The notes below the pieces were generated by a model. It saw only the letters and a list, made by a program, of their open reading frames with translations, was not told the DNA's origin and did not search any database. Positions 1 to 5,814 of a stretch of 8,091 bases of DNA are shown in pieces (positions within the stretch are counted from its first letter, which is position 1; each line of letters begins with the position of its first letter). The DNA comes from Candidatus Bipolaricaulota bacterium (GTDB taxonomy: Bacteria > Bipolaricaulota > Bipolaricaulia > RBG-16-55-9), in assembly GCA_018609825.1 (NCBI GenBank), contig JAHEOA010000042.1, forward strand, positions 1 through 8,091, read 5' to 3'. The position numbers and the translations under genes are program-made.

Positions 1-303
1 CCGGGCCTGGAGAAGCTCATCAAGGCCGGCTATGGTGTGCTGGACCTCGTGACGTTCTACACCACCGACGGCCCCGAGGCCCGCGCCTGGACGGTGCCCG
101 ACGGCACCCCCGTTAGAGAGGCCGCCGGGAAGATCCACAGTGATTTCCAAGAGCGCTTCGTGCAGGCCGAGGTCATCCACGTCGACACGTTGTTGGAACA
201 CCAGTCCTGGTCAAGTCTTCGCGATTCGGGCCTGTTAAGACGAGAAGGCGAAAAGTACGTCGTCCAGGACGGCGACGTGATCCACTTCGTGGCCGGCAAG
301 TAG
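1..303 (+). CDS. ychF: YchF/OLA1 family ribosome-associated ATPase, C-terminal end (5'-truncated by window)
   Basis: The open frame runs from the first base of the window to a TAG at 301-303, giving the last 100 residues of a longer protein. The residues match the C-terminus of YchF (Obg-related, P-loop ATPase that binds ribosomes): a helix ending in GLEKLIKAGY, then a TGS domain with LVTFYTTDGPEARAW, the turn DGTPVREAAGKIHSDF, the F-x-x-AEVIHVDTLLE segment and the terminal YVVQDGDVIHF. The ATPase G domain and coiled coil lie upstream of the window. A GTG at 37 could be mistaken for a start, but family similarity continues upstream of it, so this is a truncated gene and not a small ORF. It is followed after 4 nt by the tsaC-like gene, so the two are probably cotranscribed. 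The family assignment is confident. Confidence 0.93.
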   Translation, partial: PGLEKLIKAGYGVLDLVTFYTTDGPEARAWTVPDGTPVREAAGKIHSDFQERFVQAEVIHVDTLLEHQSWSSLRDSGLLRREGEKYVVQDGDVIHFVAGK

Positions 304-307
304 GCCG

Positions 308-922
308 ATGACGGCCCCCATCATCCAACTCGGCGCGGAAGGCGTTCTCGCCGAATCAGACCGTCGACGGCTCCGCGAGACGGTCGCGTCCGGCGGCCTG
401 ATCGTGTTCCCCACGGACACCATCTACGGCTTGGGCTGCGACGCGTTCAACGGCGAGGCCATTGAGCGCATCTATCGTCTAAAGGATCGACCGTCGGATC
501 AGCCGCTGTCCGTGCATCTTCCCATCACCGCGGCGCTTGAGCGATACGCCGAGATGGAGGGCACGCAGCGCGCGCGGATCGAGCGGCTGCTGCCCGGTCC
601 CTACACCGTCATCTTGGTAGCGTCGTCCGAGGCGCCGCCCCGATGCGTGAGCGCCGACGGGAAGATCGGGCTGCGCGTGCCGGAGGGCTCGGCGTATCGG
701 GCCGTGGCCGAGGCGGCGGACCGCCCGCTTGTGGGCACAAGCGTCAACCGGTCGGGGCAACCGTCGCTGAACGACATCGAGGGCATTCAGGAACAGTTTG
801 GCGACGACGTCGACCTGATCGTGGCGACCGATGCACCGTTGAGCGGTGCAGGGTCCGCGGTCATCGATTTGACCGTAGAGCCGCCGGTGGCGTTGCGGGG
901 GAAGCTCCCGCCCGACTGGTGA
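308..922 (+). CDS. tsaC: L-threonylcarbamoyladenylate synthase (TsaC/Sua5/YrdC family)
   Basis: The enzyme makes threonylcarbamoyl-AMP from threonine, bicarbonate and ATP; the TsaB/D/E machinery uses it to form t6A37 on ANN-decoding tRNAs in the cytoplasm. The 204 residues form a single YrdC domain. Visible family motifs are VFPTDTIYGLGCDA (residues 33-46), the KDRP segment (59-62) followed by QPLSVH, LLPGPYTVIL (94-103), the GTSVNRSGQPS loop (143-153) and GAGSAVIDLT near the end. The extra C-terminal Sua5 domain is absent, so this is the short TsaC-type form. The ATG at 308 follows the upstream stop by 4 nt with only a weak purine stretch (AAGTAGG) before it, which suggests translational coupling to ychF. 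Both products act in translation. The symbol is by family; the ortholog could also be called ywlC or sua5. Confidence 0.92.
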   Translation: MTAPIIQLGAEGVLAESDRRRLRETVASGGLIVFPTDTIYGLGCDAFNGEAIERIYRLKDRPSDQPLSVHLPITAALERYAEMEGTQRARIERLLPGPYTVILVASSEAPPRCVSADGKIGLRVPEGSAYRAVAEAADRPLVGTSVNRSGQPSLNDIEGIQEQFGDDVDLIVATDAPLSGAGSAVIDLTVEPPVALRGKLPPDW

Positions 923-942
923 GGCGGATGGAAGACGCGCAA

Positions 943-971
943 TTGCAGATCGTGAACACTCGCCATAGCAT
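943..971 (+). promoter_or_regulatory. Candidate sigma-70 promoter for the dienelactone hydrolase gene
   Basis: TTGCAG at 943-948 and TAGCAT at 966-971 are separated by 17 bp, in the 90-bp gap between tsaC and the next gene. The predicted start near 978 would leave a leader of about 35 nt with a good Shine-Dalgarno sequence. The match to consensus is only moderate (3/6 and 4/6), so readthrough from ychF-tsaC is equally possible. Confidence 0.35.
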
Positions 972-1012
972 CGAAACCAGACCGCTCAACGCGGAATTCA
1001 AGGAGGTCGAAT

Positions 1013-1861
1013 ATGGTTCCGCAATCGCCCTGGATCTGGGTCTTGCTGGCTGTCGGCGTGGCGCTCTCCGCCTGGGCGCTGGTCACCTCGACCCCGGTCA
1101 CGCAGTCGGAGTCCGAGATGGATTCGCCGCACGGCGTGGAGGTCATGACCAACACCGAGGCGTTCCGGCCGCTCGGCGACCACGCGGTGCAGGCCGAGAC
1201 CGTCAACTATTCTCAGAACACGTCCGGCTATCTCGCCCGACCCGCCGGCGATGGTTCATATCCCGGCGTCGTGATGATCCACGAGTGGTGGGGCCTCAAC
1301 GACAACATCAAGCGCATGGCCGAAATCCTCGCCACGCACGGCTACACGGTCCTGGCCGTGGACCTCTACAACGGCGAGGTTGCCACCGAGCCGAGCCGCG
1401 CGCAAGAGCTCTCCAGCAACCTGGATCAACAGCAGGCCATTGCCAACATGCAGGCCGCCGTGGATCACCTGCGGGATCAGGAGGATGCTTCCCAGGTGGC
1501 CTCGCTCGGCTGGTGCTTCGGCGGGGGGCAGTCGCTGCAGCTGGCGCTGAGCGACGTGTCGCTGGCCGGCACCGTCATCTACTACGGCAGTCTGGTCACG
1601 GAAGCGTCTGGGCTGGAGACGATCGACTGGCCCGTGTTGGGGATCTTCGGCGAGCAGGATCAGGTCGTGCCGGTGGATTCGGTCGAGTCGTTCAAGGCAA
1701 CGCTCGATAATCTGGGGATCTCGAACGAGGTCTACGTCTATCCGGGCGCCGGGCACGCGTTCGCCAACCCATCCGGCGACAGCTTCGCGCCGGAGGCGGC
1801 GGCCGACGCCTGGACGAAGACGCTCAATTTCCTGCAAACGCACCTGAAATCGGGATCCTGA
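1013..1861 (+). CDS. Dienelactone hydrolase family alpha/beta hydrolase with N-terminal membrane segment
   Basis: This is a 282-residue alpha/beta hydrolase of the dienelactone hydrolase (carboxymethylenebutenolidase-like) family. The Cys-Asp-His triad is visible: Cys168 in the nucleophile elbow GWCFGGG, Asp216 in GEQDQVVP and His248 in GAGHAFAN. Glu91 in HEWWGLN corresponds to the family glutamate that activates the cysteine. Residues 7-24 (WIWVLLAVGVALSAWALV) form a hydrophobic helix followed by a polar Ser/Thr-rich linker to about residue 65. The protein is therefore probably membrane-anchored or exported, although the first six residues carry no positive charge. The start is well supported: AAGGAGG at 1000-1006 lies 6 nt before the ATG. 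The true substrate is unknown; the family also contains hydrolases acting on many esters and lactones. No aromatic-ring degradation genes are present nearby, so a catabolic role in chlorocatechol degradation is not implied. Confidence 0.9.
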   Translation: MVPQSPWIWVLLAVGVALSAWALVTSTPVTQSESEMDSPHGVEVMTNTEAFRPLGDHAVQAETVNYSQNTSGYLARPAGDGSYPGVVMIHEWWGLNDNIKRMAEILATHGYTVLAVDLYNGEVATEPSRAQELSSNLDQQQAIANMQAAVDHLRDQEDASQVASLGWCFGGGQSLQLALSDVSLAGTVIYYGSLVTEASGLETIDWPVLGIFGEQDQVVPVDSVESFKATLDNLGISNEVYVYPGAGHAFANPSGDSFAPEAAADAWTKTLNFLQTHLKSGS

Positions 1862-1889
1862 CGGTCATCCCGACAGACGCGACGTCGGC

Positions 1890-1919
1890 GTAGGGGGCGA
1901 CGGACGCGTCGCCCCCTAC
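1890..1919. repeat. Perfect 13-bp inverted repeat between convergent genes (possible bidirectional terminator or dispersed palindrome)
   Basis: GTAGGGGGCGACG (1890-1902) is the exact reverse complement of CGTCGCCCCCTAC (1907-1919), leaving a 4-nt loop GACG. It lies 28 nt after the stop of the rightward hydrolase gene and 3 nt past the stop of the leftward dehydrogenase, exactly where convergent transcripts should end. Neither strand has a U-tract after the stem, so it is not a textbook intrinsic terminator. It may instead stop transcription with factors, protect mRNA 3' ends, or be a copy of a dispersed GTAGGGGCG...CGCCCCTAC-type palindrome. Confidence 0.75.
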
Positions 1920-1922
1920 TGC

Positions 1923-2909
1923 TTAGCGATAATCTTCAGGGTTCACGCGACCGCGGATTGAGTCGCCGGCAAGGAAGCGTTGGACGTTCTCGGCGGCCTG
2001 GCGCAGGGCGTCGACGAGGAAGCCGGGGACGAACGGGGTGTTGTGCGGCGAACCCAACACATTGGGCAGCTCCAGAATCGGCGTCTCCGTGCGGAACTCG
2101 CCGTGGCTGCGCGGCTCGGTCCACCAGGTATCGATCCCGGCCATGAACTCGGGATGATTTTCTAAATGCTCGTAGAGGGCGTGTTCGTCGACGATGGCGC
2201 CGCGCGCGACGTTGATCAGAATGGCATCGTCCTTCATCCAGCCCAGCTCGCGCTCGCCGATCAGCCCTTCGGTCTCTACGGTCAAGGGCAGCGAAATGAC
2301 GACCACATCGGAAGTGCGCAGGACGCGCCCCAGATCGTCCAGGGTGCCAATGAAGTCGACGGGCTCGTCCGTCGCGCCCCGGCGATTGATGGCCTGGATG
2401 TCCATGTCGAGCCCGCGCATCAGGCGGGCCGTCTCGCGGCCGATCCCGCCGAAGCCGACAATCCCACACGTACCCCCTCGTAACGAGACGTTGAGGTCGC
2501 GCTGGTTGAAGTCGCCCTGCTTCAGCTTGTCGTGGTTGATGTGGAGCCGTTTGGCCAATGACAGGGCCATGGCCATCGTGTGCTCGGCCATCGGCTCGGC
2601 ATAAGCCCCCACGTTGCTGGCGACGGCGAGCGACTCCGGAAGTTGGTCGTAAGGCACGTGGCTGGCGCCGGCGGAGGCGAGCTGCAGGAGTCGCGCGTTC
2701 TCCAACAGCGGCACTTCCTCGTCCCGGATCTCCCGGGGAAAGTTGAAGGAGAGGACGACGTCGGCAGCGCGCACCCAGTCGGCCCGCTCGCTCTTGCCCG
2801 CGTCCTCGAGAAAGCGGACCTCGGTCGCATCCTCGTCGAACGTGTCGTAAAGCAGCTCGCGTTCGCCCGGATCGGTGCGGAACGTGGCGAGAATTCGGGT
2901 CGCGGTCAA
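1923..2909 (-). CDS. D-isomer-specific 2-hydroxyacid dehydrogenase
   Basis: This is a 328-residue member of the D-2-hydroxyacid dehydrogenase family, which interconverts 2-oxoacids and D-2-hydroxyacids using NAD(P)H. The nucleotide-binding fold shows GFGGIG (residues 152-157). The catalytic residues are in place: Arg236 in INVARGAIVDE, Glu265 in GIDTWWTEP and His289 in SPHNTPF. At the end of the second Rossmann strand the sequence is INRRGAT (174-180), with arginines and no acidic residue, which in this family usually favours NADPH over NADH. There is no ACT or other regulatory domain as in long SerA. The start is a TTG at 2909, backed by GAGGG (2918-2922) 8 nt upstream. It is the last gene of the operon, 23 nt after aroC. 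The substrate is not deducible; reduction of an aromatic 2-oxoacid, glyoxylate or hydroxypyruvate are all possible. Confidence 0.9.
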   Translation of the reverse strand: MTATRILATFRTDPGERELLYDTFDEDATEVRFLEDAGKSERADWVRAADVVLSFNFPREIRDEEVPLLENARLLQLASAGASHVPYDQLPESLAVASNVGAYAEPMAEHTMAMALSLAKRLHINHDKLKQGDFNQRDLNVSLRGGTCGIVGFGGIGRETARLMRGLDMDIQAINRRGATDEPVDFIGTLDDLGRVLRTSDVVVISLPLTVETEGLIGERELGWMKDDAILINVARGAIVDEHALYEHLENHPEFMAGIDTWWTEPRSHGEFRTETPILELPNVLGSPHNTPFVPGFLVDALRQAAENVQRFLAGDSIRGRVNPEDYR

Positions 2910-2932
2910 GATCGGATCCCTCGATGGAACGG

Positions 2933-4096
2933 TCAGATCGAGCGACGGTAGCGCTCGTAGCGATCCTCGATCTCGGCGATGGAGTCTCCCCCCATTTTGT
3001 CCAAAAACGCGTCCGCTAGGGTCAAGGCGAGGATGTGTTCGCCCACCACGGACGCCGGCGGCACGGCCGTGACGTCGGAGCGCTCGATGTGCGCATCGGT
3101 CCGTTCTTTGCTGTGGATGTCCACCGAGTCGAGCGGACGCATCAGGGTCGACAGCGGCTTCATCGCGACCCGGACGACGATGGGCTCGCCCGTGGAGGTG
3201 CCGCCCTCGATGCCCCCAGAGCCCTCCGTCTGGCGGTAATAGCCGTGCTCAGTGTCATGGTAGATCTCGTCGTGGACGTCCGAGCCCCAGTTCTCGGCAG
3301 CGCCGAAGCCCGTGCCGATCTCCACGCCCTTCTGGGCCTGAATGCTCATCATGGCCTGGGCGATCTGAGCGTCCAGCTTGCGGTCCCAGTGGACGTGGCT
3401 GCCCAATCCCGGCGGCACGCCGCGGGCGACGATCTCGAAGACGCCGCCGACGGTGTTGCGTTCCGTCTGGGCCTGGTCGATGCGGGCGATCATCGTCTCC
3501 TCAGCGCTCTTGTCGAGCGCGCGAACGGGGGACGCATCGGCGTCCGCGCTGAGGGTTTGCATGTCCTCGTAATCCGTTCCCTGGACCTCGCTGACGCCGT
3601 CCAGAATCCGCACGACATGGCTGCCGATCGTGATGCCGAAGTGCTCCAACAGCTGTCGGGCGATCGCGGCGATGGCCACGCGCGTGGCCGTTTCGCGGGC
3701 GCTGGCCCGCTCGAGGACGTTGCGGATGTCCGTCTGTTGGTACTTGATCGCGCCGGCCAGATCGGCATGACCGGGACGCGGGACGGTCACGGGCTTCTTC
3801 TGCTCCGGAGGATCCCAGACCGCCATGCGCTCCTGCCAGTTCTTCCAGTCGCGGTTCCAGAGCACGAGTGCAATGGGACTGCCCAGCGTCGTGCCGTGCC
3901 GGACGCCCGCCAGGACCTCGGCCTGATCCTTTTCGATCTGTTGCCGATAGCCGCGCCCATGCCCGCCCTGGCGGCGCGTCAGTTGGCGGTTGATTTCGTC
4001 GCGATCGAGCGACAGGCCGGCGGGCATCCCTTCCAGAATGCCCGCCAACGCCTGCCCGTGAGATTCGCCAGCGGTGAGATAGCGGAGCCGACCCAT
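2933..4096 (-). CDS. aroC: Chorismate synthase
   Basis: AroC converts 5-enolpyruvylshikimate-3-phosphate to chorismate, the last common step to Phe, Tyr, Trp, folate and quinones, using reduced FMN without net redox change. The 387-residue length is normal. Family motifs run in order: LTAGESHG (residues 7-14, with His13), GGHGRGYRQQIEKD (44-57), RPGHADLAGAIKY (107-119, with His110), RASARETATR (130-139), the FMN-site region GGIEGGTSTGEPIVVR (294-309) and SDVTAVPPASVVGEH (340-354). The start ATG at 4096 lies 9 nt after the stop of the upstream acetyltransferase gene. A GGGAG at 4100-4104 sits between them with short spacing (3 nt), consistent with translational coupling. No other shikimate gene is in the window. 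This assignment is secure. Confidence 0.97.
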   Translation of the reverse strand: MGRLRYLTAGESHGQALAGILEGMPAGLSLDRDEINRQLTRRQGGHGRGYRQQIEKDQAEVLAGVRHGTTLGSPIALVLWNRDWKNWQERMAVWDPPEQKKPVTVPRPGHADLAGAIKYQQTDIRNVLERASARETATRVAIAAIARQLLEHFGITIGSHVVRILDGVSEVQGTDYEDMQTLSADADASPVRALDKSAEETMIARIDQAQTERNTVGGVFEIVARGVPPGLGSHVHWDRKLDAQIAQAMMSIQAQKGVEIGTGFGAAENWGSDVHDEIYHDTEHGYYRQTEGSGGIEGGTSTGEPIVVRVAMKPLSTLMRPLDSVDIHSKERTDAHIERSDVTAVPPASVVGEHILALTLADAFLDKMGGDSIAEIEDRYERYRRSI

Positions 4097-4105
4097 AGTC
4101 TCCCA

Positions 4106-5185
4106 CTATGGCGAGGGGGTCGGCGCCGTGTCAACACGCGCGGATCGGCGATTCAGGTATTCGCGGACCGTCTTGGTCTCGACCTGCCAGATCGTCCAGG
4201 TCTTGGTGTGCCGGAAGCCCATGTCGTAGTTGATCGCGAGCATGGGGCCGTTGGAGGCCGCGTTGCCCGTGCGCACGCGCTCGACGCGGGGGCGCTCGGC
4301 AAGGACCTTCTCCATCATCGCCGCCTTGAGCCAGCGGCCCAGGCCGTGCCCGCGATGCTCGGGGAAGACGCCCGTGTCGCCCTGATAGAGGATCGTCGGC
4401 TCGTGCGGGCTCCAGAAGACCTCCGTGTAGCCGGCGAACGCGCCCGTCGGCTGATGCTCGGCGTAGAGCGTCCAGCGCTCCACGTCCCGGGCCCGCATGG
4501 AGGCCTCGATCTGGCGGAGCTGCTCCGGCGTCCGGGTCATGTCCTCCAGCTCGAGGTCGTCCTTCGGCGCGGTGTTCATCACCTCGTGCAGCTTGGCGAT
4601 GGCCGCGATCCGATCCTCGGGATACGGGCCCTCCCAGAGCCCGAGCGCGTAGTCGCGCGCCTTCGTTTGGCCCTTCTCGATCCACGCCCGCAAGAGGGCC
4701 GGATCCAGATCGTTCAGATGGAGCTCGTTGGTGCGGGCCTCGATGCCGAGGCGGGCGCCCAGTCGGTTCGCGAACGCCTCGCCTGCCGGGATGTTGGTGT
4801 CGGTGCCGCCGATCATCAGCCGGCGGTTCTTGCGCTCGGCGACGTCGACGGCAAGCGACAACAGCTCCGTGCCGAGGCCCTGGTTGCGCCACGCGGGCAG
4901 CACTTCGACCTCAACGTCGGCCAGATGCTGGTTGTCCTCGGTGCGCCAGACGTCGGCGATGGCCATGCCGATGATGTCGTGGGTGTGCCGGGCCGCCCAG
5001 GCCGCCCGCTCGACGAACTCAGGAAGCGCGCGCCAGCGGCCGACGGTGTCTTTGAAAGGCTTGGGCGGATCGTGGGGCCAGTACTCGGCGCGCATGCGGT
5101 TCGTGAACGCGTGCACGGCCTGCAGTTCACGCTCATGGGCGGTCTGGCCGTCAAAAGGTTCGATCGTCCATCGATGTGTGGGCAT
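4106..5185 (-). CDS. Tandem-domain GNAT family N-acetyltransferase
   Basis: With the start used here the protein is 359 residues and contains two GNAT folds. The first has the acetyl-CoA loop VLPAWRNQGLGTELL (about residues 95-109) after the strand LADVEVEV. The second has VFPEHRGHGLGRWLK (about 273-287) and then a typical GNAT C-terminal segment, NGPMLAINYDMGFRHTKTW (about 312-330). Both loops keep the Q/R-x-x-G-x-G/A pattern, so both sites may bind acetyl-CoA. Two-domain GNATs include mycothiol synthase MshD and many uncharacterised Gram-positive and Chloroflexota proteins; the substrate is unknown. An in-frame ATG at 5200 would add five residues. The ATG at 5185 is preferred because AAGAGGTG precedes it at good spacing, while the upstream ATG has only weak purines. 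It sits between the 80-aa gene and aroC in one operon. Confidence 0.88.
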   Translation of the reverse strand: MPTHRWTIEPFDGQTAHERELQAVHAFTNRMRAEYWPHDPPKPFKDTVGRWRALPEFVERAAWAARHTHDIIGMAIADVWRTEDNQHLADVEVEVLPAWRNQGLGTELLSLAVDVAERKNRRLMIGGTDTNIPAGEAFANRLGARLGIEARTNELHLNDLDPALLRAWIEKGQTKARDYALGLWEGPYPEDRIAAIAKLHEVMNTAPKDDLELEDMTRTPEQLRQIEASMRARDVERWTLYAEHQPTGAFAGYTEVFWSPHEPTILYQGDTGVFPEHRGHGLGRWLKAAMMEKVLAERPRVERVRTGNAASNGPMLAINYDMGFRHTKTWTIWQVETKTVREYLNRRSARVDTAPTPSP

Positions 5186-5206
5186 GATGCACCTCTTCAT
5201 CTCGTC

Positions 5207-5449
5207 TCAGTTCTGCTCGGCGTTGCGCACGCCAAGGCTTCCGTTGGGGACGTCCGTCCGTTCGACCAGGCCGTGGCCGATCCGGATCAGCGTTCGGCCT
5301 ATTCCCTGGAGCAGTCGGTCTCGCCAGGATCGCGTCTTGAGCAATCCCAACTGCCGGTCGATCTCGGCCTCGCGAAGCAGCACGCTCGGCTGCTTCGGCG
5401 GCTTCCGGTGCGGAAGTTGCGTCATGAGCATGTTGAGATGCGACCACAA
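5207..5449 (-). CDS. Small basic protein of unknown function, first gene of the aroC operon
   Basis: This is an 80-codon frame from a TTG at 5449 to a TGA at 5207. I do not recognise a characterised family. The sequence has a polar, Pro/Lys-rich N-terminal third (PHRKPPKQP), a charged helix LLREAEIDRQLGLLK, then RDRLLQGIGRTLIRIGHGLVE, which would form an amphipathic basic helix. No signal peptide, cysteine motif or membrane span is seen. AAAGGGA (5458-5464) lies at good spacing from the TTG. The stop is 6 nt from an ATG, and 21 nt from the preferred ATG, of the acetyltransferase, implying coupling. Two in-frame ATGs a few codons downstream (residues 7 and 9) are alternative starts. Similar short LREAE...LG-x-x-LI-x-LG proteins occur in Chloroflexota from memory, so I think it is real, but coding status is inferred. 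Confidence 0.6.
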   Translation of the reverse strand: MWSHLNMLMTQLPHRKPPKQPSVLLREAEIDRQLGLLKTRSWRDRLLQGIGRTLIRIGHGLVERTDVPNGSLGVRNAEQN

Positions 5450-5660
5450 GGTTGTTCCCTTTCGTCAGTCCTTCTCGGCTGTCGTCGGCCGTTCGTGGGT
5501 TTGGGTTGTCAGCGACGGTTGGCGTCCGTGGATCCACGCGCCCGGGCCTCGGCGACGGTCGACCGAGGACGGTCCGTTCGCGAGACGCGCGGCCGACGCG
5601 CGGGGCGCGAACGGGGAGGCGCCTCAAATGCGACAGTGGGATGTCAGCGTCACAGGACGT

Positions 5661-5732
5661 GGGCCTCCACCGCGTGGATCGATGGGCAACGTCGTACCCT
5701 GGAGGCCCGCGGATGGGTTAAGCGAGGGCCTC
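5661..5732 (-). promoter_or_regulatory. Attenuator-like set of mutually exclusive RNA stems in the aroC-operon leader
   Basis: In the minus-strand transcript, GAGGCCC (segment A, 5732-5726) can pair with GGGCCTC (segment B, 5708-5702), 7 bp with a 17-nt loop. Segment B extended as GGGCCTCCA (5708-5700) can instead pair with TGGAGGCCC (segment C, 5669-5661), 9 bp perfect. The two pairings exclude each other. Segment A overlaps codons 13-15 of the candidate leader ORF. This is the 1:2 versus 2:3 geometry of ribosome-mediated attenuators, but there is no U-tract terminator after segment C, so the mechanism would have to differ (for example Rho or translational control). Pairings are seen directly; function is inferred. 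Confidence 0.35.
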
Positions 5733-5768
5733 AGGGCGGACGCTCGCGGAAATCCAAATGTTGAACAC
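5718..5768 (-). CDS. Candidate 16-residue leader peptide upstream of the aroC operon
   Basis: A GTG at 5768 opens a 16-codon frame, MFNIWISASVRPEALA, ending at TAA 5720-5718. GAAAGGGG (5784-5777) lies 8 nt upstream of the GTG, and the frame starts about 40 nt into the transcript predicted from the strong promoter. An in-frame GTG at 5777 is an alternative start. It contains one Phe and one Trp codon, which could sense aromatic amino acids, but not the runs of control codons seen in classical leaders. The last codons overlap pairing segment A. It may be chance; such short frames are common. Confidence 0.25.
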   Translation of the reverse strand: MFNIWISASVRPEALA

Positions 5769-5814
5769 CAGGTCCACCCCTTTCGGCACGCCGGGAGCGT
5801 GGGAAGTGAGATCG

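Noticed and set aside
37..303. Standalone 88-codon gene starting at GTG 37
   Set aside because: The YchF-type sequence continues upstream of this GTG to the window edge, so the codon is internal to a larger gene.
643..1710. A 355-codon plus-strand frame overlapping tsaC and the hydrolase
   Set aside because: It is out of frame with both recognisable genes, is arginine/glycine-rich with no family motif, and crosses the intergenic gap and the ribosome-binding site of the hydrolase gene.
5151..5627. A 158-codon minus-strand frame in the divergent region
   Set aside because: Its low-complexity Arg/Pro/Ala-rich composition and overlap with the better 80-codon frame and the GNAT start suggest a shadow.
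5661..5708. tRNA-like hairpin with a 9-bp perfect stem
   Set aside because: The enclosed sequence lacks a TTCGA T-loop, D-loop consensus and an anticodon arm of proper size, so it is not a tRNA.
3035..5764. A 909-codon open frame on the plus strand
   Set aside because: It runs antisense through aroC and the GNAT gene, whose minus-strand products have clear family motifs. Long antisense frames are expected in GC-rich coding DNA, and its composition (rich in Arg, Ala, Gly, Asp, His) is typical of such shadows.
5680..5790. T-box riboswitch in the aroC-operon leader (GGGGTGGACC and AGGGTACGACG looked reminiscent)
   Set aside because: Neither stretch matches the AGGGTGGNACCGCG consensus, and no specifier loop or following terminator is evident.
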